Part shown: positions 1-11,180 of the stretch, one piece after another
How positions within the stretch are numbered: position 1 is the stretch's first letter
How the letters are laid out: the number at the start of each line of letters is the position of its first letter
Source of the DNA: Rhopalosiphum padi
Taxonomy: Eukaryota; Arthropoda; Insecta; Hemiptera; Aphididae
DNA length: 64,000 nucleotides
Direction: 5' to 3'
Assembly (NCBI RefSeq): GCF_020882245.1
Contig: NC_083599.1
Span: 25,244,865-25,308,864 of the forward strand
Made by a program: the position numbers and the translations under genes
Notes under the pieces: model-generated
The model's database searches: none
What the model was told of the DNA's origin: nothing
What the model saw: the letters and a program-made list of their open reading frames with translations, nothing else

Positions 1-2375
1 CTGTCTCGAAAAAAAAATAAATGAATAATTAACAAAAATAATAAAACAATAATTGAGAATAATAATATACTTGACTAATAGAGAAAAGGCAAGTATAAAA
101 TGTTGTGTTATACGATTGATCTCAATTCTGATAATTATTAATGATTCGCATGTAAAGAATTTAAAAAATATACAGAATATTTATACTTACGCCCATTGTC
201 CCACAAAACTATAGGTATTCGTATAAAAATATTACTTTCAATTATGTAAATATGTAATTCACATATGTGTCTTAGTTATAATTAATAACATAGCAACAAT
301 ATTATTTATGTCTACTGTAATTACGCCACAAACAAACAAAAAAATAGAACGATAGATATACATTTTTGATAAATAAAAACAGGTACAATTAAATTACAAT
401 TTATTCTAATTATCTAATTGTGGTATGTAACTGGCATATACAGTGTTCTTAGAAAAATTAAAAGTATAAAAAAAATTAGGGTATTTAAATATCTTATTGA
501 TTAGGATATAATTATAAGGTACGCATAAATATTTTTTAAAAAGGAAAAGGATTCCGTTCTCTCACCATCCACCATCTATTTAAATACTTATACGTATATA
601 CTAATATACTGTATGGTAAGAAAAAAAATTAAGTCTCTATAGCCATAAACGCACTAGAAATTGGTATATAAGGGTTCGCACTTAATTTTGTTAACAATAC
701 ATACAATTTAAACAAAACTGAATTTTAGTTCAAAATAATTAATTTTATTAACAATTATGCAACAATATTATGCAAGAGGATCTTTTTAAATATATCTTTT
801 TTTAGAAATTGTATTTATTTTTTTTGCGATAATTTTTTATAAATTTGTATTTTTGAAAAAATTAAACTTTTAATATTTTCATCATTATTATCGTTTAAGT
901 TTTATACTTTTTTAAATATTTTGCGTTGGATTATAAAATTAAAAATGTATGCTCTAATCAAAAAATTAAAGTTAATTATTTTAATCAATTTATTTACAAA
1001 CATTACATAATACATTGTAAAAGCAAACTAGTTTTATCGATTGGCTGAATAAGTCGTGAGTTACTTAGAAGATAATTAATTAATTTTAAATGCATCATTT
1101 CCCGAAACCCATAAAAATAAATTATAAGTTTTAACCTAAGTACGTATGTACCTAAGTATGTATATAGGTACATGTAAATCAAACGCTGTAGCCATTCCAT
1201 ATCTAACGGATTGCCCATTTCGATCGGATTTGTTCACAGAGTGATGTACCTATACCAATTCTGACGTCTGACATTTCCGTTATATAAGGTATAGGTACTT
1301 CAATAGATGATGGGCATATTCGAAAGGCTACCCCATTGGTTACATATTATACATTTAAAGTCTATTATAATATTATTAGTAAAAATGTAGCTTAGACAAA
1401 TTAAAAATATAAGACAACAAATCGTGTTACATAAAAATGTCATGTAAAAATTGTTATTGATTTATATATGGAAATGGAATGTGGGACAAATAACTATGGT
1501 AGTGACATCAAGTATATTGGAAGTACCTATGCAGATTCTAAGATACATACGTATGTTAAATTGTCATAGTTAAAGAAGACTCATTTATCTACATAATTCC
1601 ATATTTCCATTACATAAATAGAGCATGAAATAGGAGGGGGGAATACAGAAACTATCAAAAAAACACTTGAAATATTTTCCAAAAAGTTATTTTTTTTCCT
1701 ATCAATTATAATTAATTAAATATATTGGTTGTTAAATCGTATGACTTCTAACCTAACGATGATGTGTTCACTTAATATAACTCAACTTAAGTTAATTATT
1801 TGTATTAACTGATACACTTTAGAACATGCCCGTGACGCCGACGGTGATCCGACAACCAGTGGGCAACAGGATTTAAGACTGACGCGTAATTTTTATTAAA
1901 CAATAAATCTAATTTATTCTATCAACATGTTATTAATACAAAAACAATAAATATATTTATATATATAATATGTATATTGTAGGTTGTAGGTATCTACTAA
2001 AACTAATCAGACATTACTTTAAAGTTACGTTATATTCTTATATTAGATATCCAAAAGTCGCGTTAAATTTTCATTTATACCTACTCGTAATAATGTAATA
2101 TTATTTAAACGTTTCTTACAATAAACATAATAATATGTTATAATTTTATTTCGATGTATTTTATTTTAGATAATATAATTGCCTCGATAAACATCGTTAT
2201 TATTCGGAATGTTTGATATCATATACAATACAATACACACATATATATACATATATATAATATCGTAGGTACCCGTTGTTTTATCGTAGTATTAATACCC
2301 GACGTCGGCTCTTCGGTTGTCGGTTATCAGCCGACGGCTCACCGTCCCAAGTCCCGCGTGACGTTTGATACGCAC
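1..2375. other. AT-rich stretch, no gene recognised (3' side of TRPC gene)
   Basis: No exon with family resemblance and matching splice signals was found on either strand. Since the TRPC exon ending at 2376 is followed by a donor, this stretch is most likely intron of that gene, with the remaining exons beyond the left edge. A higher-complexity patch around 1,825-1,890 has no ORF I can assign. Confidence 0.5.
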
Positions 2376-2917
2376 CTGTTCGGCCATGGACGTGTACGCG
2401 GCCTTGTACACCTGTTCCTCGGACCCGCACTGCAACAGTTCGTCGTGCAACTGGAAACACCTGAGCACCGGGTCGGCGCTGGTGGACGTGGTGCATATGA
2501 ACGTCGGGTTGCTGATGGCCCAGTACGCGTTCAGCCGCTCGCAGCCGTCGGTGACCACCTCGCCGCGGATGGCCGCAGCCGCGCACCGCTTGTCGCACGT
2601 GCATCGCGGCGGGTGCGGCTTTTCCAGCGTGTGGCCGCGGTTCAGCAAGTACTCGACCGTCTCGTACAAGCCGCATTGCGTGGCCAACAGCAGTGGCGTC
2701 ATGAACCGCGGGAATTCTTCCGAATCGTTGCTGTCGTCGTCGTCGTCGCCGTCCGCCGCATCGCTTCCGTCGGTATCCGACGCCGTTCTTTTCCGGCCGC
2801 CCGCATTGCCACGGCTTTTGCCTCTGCCGTTGGCCTCCTCGAATTCCAGCAGACGGTCCAGCAGCTTTAGGTTGTCGTACGTGATCGCCAACAGCATCGA
2901 ATCGCCGATTTTCACGT
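2376..2917 (-). CDS. TRPC gene, coding exon 2
   Basis: The acceptor is TTTAG at 2918-2919 and the donor GTGCGT starts at 2375. This exon is clearly richer in G and C than its surroundings and is bounded by AT-rich introns. Another reading frame on the opposite strand stays open across it, but it has no family resemblance. Confidence 0.82.
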
Positions 2918-4612
2918 CTAAAGTTTACAATTTATGTATTGGTAATATTTTACCTAGCTGTATATTAGGAGCCCGACTTCTCCCCGCGCGGGTTAAAATC
3001 AATTTGTGTTCCGAATCAATCGATTTACGTTTTGATTTAATAGAATTATATATACAATACAAAACCTTATGAACACAATTATTATATAAATGACTCTTAT
3101 GATTTTTCACTTCTTAATATTATCGATACATGTAGTATTTGATGCAAACGCAAAAAAACTGAAGACAAATTCGACGAATGCTTATAGAAGCCAACTCAAG
3201 TCCAACATCGTTCAGATTGGTATTTGTCTTTTAGTGATGTTTACATCAAGAATATGACCAGAATTGATAAATCTTAATCCATTTGAGTACATAATCATTG
3301 TAATTGTATTCATAAGTATTTGTTTTTTTTTAAACATATTTGTAAAAAATTGTAAATGCCAAATTTTTATTAATTATAATTATGGTACCTACCAAATTAA
3401 ATATTATGCAAATAACGCGACAACCATTTAAATTAACAACGATTTTTTTTTTTTAGTTAAAACAAAATTAATCCATCAATATAATATGTAGGTTAAAAAT
3501 AAGCTAAAAATAATCTCTTAAGTCTCGAGGAATCTATTGATTTATTAGTATATTTATATACTTTATATTGAAAACTATTCGTTGGTTTATGAGATCAACG
3601 CGTTAAATCATACAAGCTCTTCAGATTTATAACACTATTTACTATATATATATATAGACTAATAAATATATTCAATATTAGCGTTAAAGTATTAAATGGT
3701 ATTATTTAATGAAAATACATCGAAGTACTTAATACACTAACCAAATTAAGACGATAAATAAAAATAGATATTTCAAATTCTCCGTGATTTTTTAGTTATA
3801 TTATTGTACTTATAAGTTATAGGGCTATAGATAAGAAGTCGTAAGATAAAACTATAGATTTCTGTAACGTATGGTCTTATTTGTGTGGTTTAATTATCGA
3901 TAAAATGTATGAATACGATAACGACGATTGAATTGATTATTGTATTTATTTAATAATAAATAATTATGAAAATGACGGCCAGATTGTAGTACTTCAACAC
4001 TAATTGTTTAATCCATTTGTTGACATCTGCCTTGTCTATTATCTATTCTTATCTATTCACATCCACAATATTATTATATTTTATTGCGACTAAATTTTTA
4101 CGTATTTCAATTATCAGTATACGATTTACTATTAATATAGTCGTATAGACAAAGAAATTCTTTTTTTTAGATCTACGCATGGACGCAAATAGTGTTTGAA
4201 ATTTGGAAGAGTTTTAGGGGGCTGTATATAGCTATAGCTCAGTTCTATACTGGATTTCTAATGTATTATGTAGTTAAATCATTAGTGTTTTGGGGGGCTT
4301 AACCCCCCAAGCCCACTCTATTTGCGCCTATGAATATACGATCTTAGTAAGTCAACTTGTTACATACCTACTTGTTTAGTGTAGGTTTAGGTACTTGCCT
4401 TTTTGTTGAAGAATTAAATCTACTAGGGGTTCGCATTGGTTCTGTATGGCCAGATTCAACGCTGTGTCTCCTTGGAACTTCATATTGATATTTACGCTAT
4501 TAGTTTTTAAATACTTTTCGATTTCTGGTAAGTTGCAGCTCTTCACTAACTCGAAAAATTGTTGATCCTGCGCCGTCAACTCGTCGGTAAACGAATACAA
4601 CTGCTCGGACAT
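2376..4612 (-). CDS. TRPC-type cation channel, N-terminal part (two exons, 3' partial)
   Basis: The N-terminal cytoplasmic region of a transient receptor potential channel, classical (TRPC/TRP-gamma-like) class: a plasma-membrane, calcium-permeable cation channel subunit. Exon A is 4612..4399 (71 codons plus one base) and exon B is 2917..2376 (two bases plus 180 codons, phase 0 end). Joined, they give about 252 residues with ankyrin-type repeats (GDTALNLAIQNQ, DVKIGDSMLLAI, TPLLLATQCGLYETVEYLL). The block from about residue 190 resembles the TRP_2 domain that follows the ankyrins (RLNAYWAISNPTF, DPVLRCFQLHDELL). The start ATG at 4612 lies 18 bases after a TTTTTTCAG acceptor, so an upstream 5'UTR exon is expected. 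Exon B ends AACAG before GTGCGT. An Asp/Ser-rich acidic insertion interrupts the ankyrin region. The intron between the exons begins with GC, not GT. The pore and the rest of the protein are outside the window. The exact TRPC subtype is uncertain because the sequence is divergent. Confidence 0.82.
4178..4332. mobile_element. Short hAT-like MITE
   Basis: A 155-bp element with inverted ends CATGGACGCAAATAG and CTATTTGCGCCTATG. The 8-bp flanks gatctacg and aatatacg agree at 6 of 8 positions, which suggests an old, decayed target duplication. The ends match the CATAGGCGTAA-type family also seen at 37.66 kb. Confidence 0.6.
4399..4612 (-). CDS. TRPC gene, first coding exon
   Basis: Starts MSEQLYSFTDEL and ends CAA CAA AAA G before GCAAGT, a textbook GC-type donor. 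The single leftover base plus the two bases of the next exon make a GAC codon, giving the junction ..QQKDVKIGDS.., the expected TRPC ankyrin sequence. The nearby GT at 4394-4393 would break the frame. Confidence 0.82.
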
Positions 4613-4677
4613 GTTGATTTTAGTTTCTTTCTGAAAAAAAAATTTTTCTGTAATTCAAATTGTAGATAATATAGATG

Positions 4678-5176
4678 GTTGCATCCAAAAACCGCACAAT
4701 TTTGATTTTGACCATAAAAAGGTCGATAGACAAAAACCGAACATTTAGAGTGGGTTAAAACCGCACACTGAATCCCGGATGAAAAGTCCGTTTTAAAAAA
4801 AGCTGAACTAAAATTCCCGATTCAGTTTTTATAGTCGGACAAAAAGTCCGAAAATGCAAAACATTTTATATATTTAATATTTATTTTATAAATTTAAAAA
4901 TTTAAAAATGTTTGTACACATTATATTTTGGAAAGAATTTTTACGTGACGAAGATCGTATGAAATTTTCAAATAATGTCGACAGTCGGTTTCAGCAAATC
5001 AAACTTAGAAAGTTTTACATTTTTTATTAAATTATTATTTAAAATTTTTGAGTATATAAATTTTTTTTGATGAAATATGAGAATAATGAGAATAAATATA
5101 TAATTGTGCGTTTTTTGTTCATCGACCTTCTTGGGTCGAAATCATATAACTGTGCGGCTTTTGGATACGACAATTT
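4678..5176. mobile_element. Composite TIR element inside the TRPC 5' region
   Basis: The left end (ATCCAAAAACCGCACAATTT, then a GACC..AAGGTCGAT block) is repeated in inverted orientation near 5,100-5,175 (CGACCTTCTTGGGTCGAAAT, then TGTGCGGCTTTTGGAT). That gives TIRs of about 60 bp. Nested at about 4,765-4,860 is a half copy of a second family (AAAAGTCCGTTTTAAAAAAA ... GATTCAGTTTTTATAGTCGG), the same as the TIR of the element at 14.9-15.4 kb. No transposase sequence is visible. Confidence 0.6.
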
Positions 5177-5394
5177 TTAAAATTTTTCCATCTTAACCTA
5201 TTAAATGTATGCAGTTTTAACCTACCAAAAGTGTGCAATTTCGTCCAGTATTTCATCAAAAATGTGTGGTTTTTGGAGTTAACGAATATAGATTATAAAC
5301 ACATGTATAATATTGTACAATTTAAAAAAAGCAAAAATTATCATGATTTATTTACATTTTTAGGTCATTATTGAATGTATATTATAGTATATAC

Positions 5395-5703
5395 CAGCGG
5401 TTCTTAACCTGCAGTGGTTCGCGGCCCCCTGAGGGTCCACGGCAGCTTTAAAAATATTAAAAATAAAATAATTTATATGACAGTTTTATGAAAAATTAAG
5501 TTTAATAAAAATAATTATAAATGTGTATTGTTATGTCTACTTCTATAATTTGTAATATAAAATAATTACTATAATTTTGGTTACGATAACATCAGATGTT
5601 TTGTAAAAAAAAAAAGTATTTGACAAAAAATTGGTAGGAGGTCTGTGATTTCTAAAAATCTTTCATCCGGGGTCCGTGTTCTACTTAAGGTTAAGAACCA
5701 CTG
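5395..5703. mobile_element. Non-autonomous hAT element, TSD GTATATAC
   Basis: A 309-bp element with inverted ends CAGCGGTTCTTAACC and GGTTAAGAACCACTG. It is flanked by a perfect 8-bp duplication GTATATAC (5387-5394 and 5704-5711), the duplication size of hAT transposons. There is no ORF inside. A related copy lies at 30.1 kb. Confidence 0.85.
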
Positions 5704-5711
5704 GTATATAC

Positions 5712-6585
5712 TATATAATATAATCAATGCTATTATATATTTAGGTAATATTATACTAATATGTTATGGGCAATGTACACGACAATTTGGCCTTACCAAA
5801 GAAATTTAAATCACAAATACAAATAAATTATTATTTGTGAAATATTTTGTATTAAATTTATTTAAACTATCTAATAGTAAAACATTAAATACGTAGTTTA
5901 TTTATTTTTTAAATTTTAGTCAATCCTATTTGTGTCAGAAATTAAATTTATCATAGATTTTTTTTTTTTTTGTATAACGCAGTAAATCAAATGAAATAAC
6001 CAAATAAATCCATAGACTCATAGTTATTATTTTCGTATTAATTTTATACATATTTGATTACACTTACTTTAACGCCCATCACGAAAGCTTAAATCAAATC
6101 ACAGGGTTATATGTATAATAATAATAACAAACTCATTGTGTAAACCACAATTTAATTTGTTTATTGTATTTCGTTAACTTTACATAATAATAATACCTAG
6201 TTTATAAATATAAACTACTGTAATATAACCACAGTAACCATATATATATATTTTAAACTCAATATTTCTAGGTAAGTCTTAAGCTATATAGTATAATCTT
6301 GGCAGTTTTGCTTTTATATTATTTTATAATATTTTGAGAGATCCAACATATTTGTAGATTGTTTTTTTTTTATAAAAATAAACAATGAAAAACTAATAAC
6401 ATGGCAATATAGTTTATTAGTGTTATTACTTAATAGTTTTATTTTATCAATATTTATAAAAACAAGATTTAATTAAAAATTAAAAATGTAGGTAATTATG
6501 TTTTATAATTATAACACATACGTTTTTATGTTATTTACTGTTATTAATGGTAATCAATAAAAATTAAAAATTTGACTATGAAAAT
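5712..6585. other. AT-rich DNA, nothing recognised
   Basis: Simple AT-rich sequence with A and T runs and no convincing exon. It lies upstream of the TRPC ATG, so a non-coding 5' exon of that gene could be here but cannot be identified. Confidence 0.4.
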
Positions 6586-6589
6586 TTAA

Positions 6590-7447
6590 AAAAGAGTGGG
6601 CAAGTGGGTATCGTTCTGCTGTATAGTAGAGATGGAGAGTAGGTCACTATTATAATGAATGTGGTAAATTTGAATGCAATGACAAGTATCATTGTATACG
6701 AAAAACAATTTTGAACAGAGATGATTTGTCGGTCTAGGATAATAATTATCATTAATTTGATGTATTATTTTTTTACCTATATTTAAATTGTAATATATCG
6801 TTATTTTACGCGATTTCATAAAAAATTAAATTTCATATGCTCATAAAATGTTTTCTATATTGACTAGAATTTTTTTTTTACAGTTATTTGAAGAAAAAGT
6901 TTTGAAGAACCTTGTATTAATTTTAAACAGTTTTTGAAGTGTCAAATCTTTTTTTAGGCCTTTCAAAAAAAAACTTACAAAAATCGAAAATTTCTCTAAA
7001 TCGTAAAATTGTCTATAAATAGCTTAAAAAAATAAATTCAAAATATTTTGAAAATTTAATCGTAAATAGATAATGCTTATAAATTTACACTAATAATTTG
7101 GTGAAAATGTCAAGTATTTACAATGATTCATTTTTGAGTTACAGCAAAATAAAAAAAAATCGATTTTGTCGAAAACTGGTTATGCGTAAAAATTCCAGTT
7201 TTTCCGTTACTATTTTAGGATTTTTCCAGGCGCTTTTGAAAACTACTGGACATTATTTACTTATGATCCCCCCCAACGTACCAACTAGATTCATTTTCCT
7301 TTTCAAAAAAGGGCTGAAATCAAAAATCAAAGCACTATTACTAGGTACTCCAAAACGTGATTACAGACACAAAAAAAAAATTAAAATTAAAATAAAAAAA
7401 CACACATCATTGTAAAATCAATACATTCATCACTCCGTTCAGAATCT
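6590..7447 (+). repeat. Dispersed ~0.9-kb repeat, copy 1
   Basis: Begins near GTGGGCAAGTGGGTATCG and ends ACTCCGTTCAGAATCT. The same sequence recurs at 22.46-23.43 kb (direct) and 53.60-54.59 kb (inverted), with fragments at 32.87 and 63.19 kb. Conserved blocks include CTGTATAGTAGAGATGGAGA and a segment with AATTCC.GTTTTTCCGTTAC. A 105-codon open frame inside (7098-7415) is not preserved in the other copies, so it is treated as noise. Confidence 0.75.
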
Positions 7448-8632
7448 AAAATGAATACTTACACATATTTACACAAACTGCATACACAAAGAAATTGTAT
7501 ATAAATAATTAAAAAATTTTGACCTCAAAAAAAATTGTTGATATCAATTAATAATAGTATCATATTATATTATTATAATATTACAAGCGTAGTAAATATA
7601 TTGTATAAAAACATTTATTATGATGCCGGTAAAAGTTGTTCAACTGGTCATAAAAAAATTCTAAAATAATAATATTATAATGTACATTGTTGTAATGTTG
7701 TAATAAAAATGTATTTTAATCTAGGAATATTATACCATGTTATATTATTGTATTTCAGTATTTGATATATAAAAATAAACTAGGTACCTACTATATAAAG
7801 ATGAAAAATGAAAGATTTATTTTTATATTTTTTCACATAATTTTATGCAATAAGAAAATAACATTTTTCAAAAGATTTCTTTTTCCCTTAGTATTTTTTC
7901 CAGGATTCGTTATTAATACCAAATATTAAAAGTTTTAGAACAAAATTAAAAAAATTTCAAAATCCTTACAAAATTTAGAACTAATTTCTCTAAGTTCATT
8001 GAAATTCATTATTTCACTAACAATTATAACAAGTACATTTATTTTTAACGAGTAAATTAAAAATATAATATTTAATAACAATAATATAAATACATATTCA
8101 ATGTTATATCAGTTATCACTATTTCTATTATATATTTATATTGAATTAAAATTTAAATGTTATAAGATTGAATTATTTGTATTAATTTCTTAAAAATAAT
8201 AATACAATACAACATAGTTTAAAAATTTCAATACAATAAAAAAATTATAAATTTATTTTTAGGTCAAATGACTCTTGTATTTTAAATAGTAAAAATATAG
8301 GTAATATCTTCATCTTTGTCATATTATATTATTTAAATCCTAAGAAACATTATTTTATTTTATTTTCGTTAAAACTAGTTATTTCGTACTCAGTTGTAAT
8401 AATTGTTCCATTACACAAGCTTTTTTAAACTCATGATATTCCTAATTGCAATTTTTCTGTTATAAAAACTGTTGTAAATTGATTTATTTTTATTCTTTTT
8501 TTATAATTAAACACTGTATATTTGTTCTTGGGTGCTCAATATAACACATGCAAAATATTACTGTATGTATTAAATAGAAATAGTAAGAATAAAACATTTT
8601 ATCAAATGGGTTAATTTTAATAACTTTTGATG
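7448..8632. other. AT-rich intergenic DNA
   Basis: No exons, RNA genes or transposon ends recognised. Low-complexity A/T sequence throughout. Confidence 0.4.
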
Positions 8633-8634
8633 TA

Positions 8635-8787
8635 CAGTAAAAACCCGTTACAACGAACTCCATGGGACCGAAATATTTTTTCGTTATAACGGAAATTTCG
8701 TTGTAACGAAAATTCGAATAAGCTCTTTATAAGCCTTGCTTTTTGCCAGGGGACTTCTATGACTTTCGTTATAACGGAAATTTACTG
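8635..8787. mobile_element. pogo/Tigger-like MITE with TA duplication
   Basis: A 153-bp element starting CAGTAAAAACCCGTTACAAC and ending CGGAAATTTACTG, flanked by TA. Internally it carries repeated CGTTATAACGGAAATTTCGT blocks. The ends belong to the CAGT(A/C)AAA..CGTTATAAC class typical of pogo-like elements. The foldback element is inserted six bases from its right end. Confidence 0.65.
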
Positions 8788-9010
8788 TATTATAATATAA
8801 CCACGTACGTGTCCCCAGCCCCCCCACTTTATGTTTTCGCAATTTTTTTTTACTCGATATTTAGTACGAAATTTGTACGAATTTGTACGATAAATAAAAC
8901 AATTTGTACGAATTTATTTTTGCGGTTAAACAAAAATTTGAGTGGGGGGGTTATAGAAACGTTTCTCCAGCCCCCACCACTCAGGAAATACTTTTTTGCA
9001 CAAAACACCT

Positions 9011-10480
9011 ATGCAAATATTTAGTACGAAATTTGTACGAATTTGTACGACCGAATAAAAAATTTTTCGAAAACACCTTCCCACCGATAAACACATTTTA
9101 CCCATTTGCCGTTTCCCCAGCCCCCCCACCGCTCAGGAAATACTTTTTTTCACAAAACTCCTATGCAAATATTTAGTACGAAATTTGTACGAATTTGTAC
9201 GACCGAATAAAAAATTTTTCGAAAACACCTTCCCACCGATAAACACATTTTACCCATTTGCCGTTTCCCCAGCCCCCCCACCGCTCAGGAAATACTTTTT
9301 TTCACAAAACTCCTATGCAAATATTTAGTACGAAATTTGTACGAATTTGTACGACCGAATAAAAAATTTTTCGAAAACACCTTCCCACCGATAAACACAT
9401 TTTACCCATTTGCCGTTTCCCCAGCCCCCCCACCACTCAGGAAATACTTTTTTGCACAAAACACCTATGCAAATATTTAGTACGAAATTTGTACGAATTT
9501 GTACGACCGAATAAAAAATTTTTCGAAAACACCTTCCCACCGATAAACACATTTTACCCATTTGCCGTTTCCCCAGCCCCCCCACCGCTCAGGAAATACT
9601 TTTTTGCACAAAACACCTATGCAAATATTTAGTACGAAATTTGTACGAATTTGTACGACCGAATAAAAAATTTTTCGAAAACACCTTCCCACCGATAAAC
9701 ACATTTTACCCATTTGCCGTTTCCCCAGCCCCCCCACCGCTCAGGAAATACTTTTTTTCACAAAACTCCTATGCAAATATTTAGTACGAAATTTGTACGA
9801 ATTTGTACGACCGAATAAAAAATTTTTCGAAAACACCTTCCCACCGATAAACACATTTTACCCATTTGCCGTTTCCCCAGCCCCCCCACCGCTCAGGAAA
9901 TACTTTTTTTCACAAAACTCCTATGCAAATATTTAGTACGAAATTTGTACGAATTTGTACGACCGAATAAAAAATTTTTCGAAAACACCTTCCCACCGAT
10001 AAACACATTTTACCCATTTGCCGTTTCCCCAGCCCCCCCACCGCTCAGGAAATACTTTTTTTCACAAAACTCCTATGCAAATATTTAGTACGAAATTTGT
10101 ACGAATTTGTACGACCGAATAAAAAATTTTTCGAAAACACCTTCCCACCGATAAACACATTTTACCCATTTGCCGTTTCCCCAGCCCCCCCACCAATCAG
10201 GAAATACTTTTTTTCACAAAACTCCTATGCAAATATTTAGTACGAAATTTGTACGAATTTGTACGACCGAATAAAAAATTTTTCGAAAACACCTTCCCAC
10301 CGATAAACACATTTTACCCATTTGCCGTTTCCCCAGCCCCCCCACCGCTCAGGAAATACTTTTTTGCACAAAACACCTATGCAAATATTTAGTACGAAAT
10401 TTGTACGAATTTGTACGACCGAATAAAAAATTTTTCGAAAACACCTTCCCACCGATAAACACATTTTACCCATTTGCCGT
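9011..10480 (+). repeat. Left arm: 152-bp tandem array (9.7 copies)
   Basis: Monomers begin ATGCAAATATTTAGTACG at 9011 and every 152 bp after (9163, 9315, 9467, 9619, 9771, 9923, 10075, 10227, 10379), the last cut off at about 10480. Each monomer has short inner iterations (GTACGAAATTTGTACGAATT), a TTTTTCGAAAACACCTTCCC block, a C-run with CCCCAGCCCCCCCACC, and a variable CTCAGGAAATACTTTTTT tail. Two main subtypes differ by TTTTTTCACAAAACTCC versus TTTTGCACAAAACACC. Confidence 0.95.
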
Positions 10481-10575
10481 TTTTGGGCTCACTCTGTAAT
10501 CCTTTGCGCACGTTTATGTAATTATTTATCACAATATTCTTAGGTAATATTATATTTTGTACAACATTAAAAAGG
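10481..10575 (+). repeat. Inner inverted repeat, left copy (95 bp)
   Basis: The exact reverse complement of 10826-10920, from TTTTGGGCTCACTCTGTAAT to CATTAAAAAGG. I compared it base by base and saw no mismatch. It sits between the satellite arm and the unique core. Confidence 0.93.
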
Positions 10576-10577
10576 TA

Positions 10578-10706
10578 GGTCATTATAATGCTTACTGCAA
10601 ACGAGATGGGAAATATTGGGAATTAATAGATGACCAAAAAAAGAAAGCTGTTCCGACGAAAGAGAACACAAAAGTAATTTGTGAATACATTATATATAGT
10701 ATTTAA
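10578..10706 (+). pseudogene. Captured C-terminal fragment of a ubiquitin-specific protease-like ORF
   Basis: A 42-residue open frame ending in TAA at 10704-10706, followed by AATAAA at 10783. It reads GHYNAYCKRDGKYWELIDDQ and then a Lys-rich stretch ending EYIIYSI. This matches the last box of peptidase family C19 (USP): GHY.AYCK with the catalytic His, a W/Y position, a DD motif, and a terminal Y..(F/Y)Y strand. The preceding AAAAAGGTAG just before GT-CAT could be a 3' splice site, so this may be a captured last exon with its poly(A) signal. It has no start, no catalytic Cys box and no other domain, so it cannot be a working protease as it stands. The family call rests on the motif alone. 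Confidence 0.6.
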
Positions 10707-10825
10707 ATTAATTTAATTTAATTTGAATTTTACTTGTATAATATATATGAGATATTATTATACAAATTATGTATTATAAGTAAATAAAGGATGTTTTTTT
10801 CACTTAACCTAATCTATTTTATACA

Positions 10826-10920
10826 CCTTTTTAATGTTGTACAAAATATAATATTACCTAAGAATATTGTGATAAATAATTACATAAACGTGCGCAAAGG
10901 ATTACAGAGTGAGCCCAAAA
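10826..10920 (-). repeat. Inner inverted repeat, right copy (95 bp)
   Basis: The perfect partner of 10481-10575. Between it and the right satellite arm lie about 260 bp (10921-11180) that have no counterpart on the left side, so the two halves are not fully symmetric. Confidence 0.93.
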
Positions 10921-11180
10921 ACTTTGATTATAAATCGAAAGTGATGAATAGAATGTAAGTCAAAAATGAAAAATGACTCTGTAGTAATCATAGATGTGTT
11001 GGTCAAACATATAAATAAAATTAATTCCATTTTGAATTCTAAAATTTATAATTAAGTGGTAATTTGCGTAAATGAATACAAGTTTACCAAGTATTGGTTT
11101 AAATGTTTAAAATTTGCATAAATACTCATAATAATAATTAAAAATTCATGGAAATTTCATAAATATTCTTAATACATTTT

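Noticed and set aside
2358..3072. Long plus-strand frames opposite the TRPC exon
   Set aside because: They lie antisense to an exon with clear family resemblance and are explained by its high GC content.
7098..7415. 105-codon frame in the dispersed repeat
   Set aside because: Not kept open in the copies at 22.5 and 53.6 kb; Lys-rich and low complexity.
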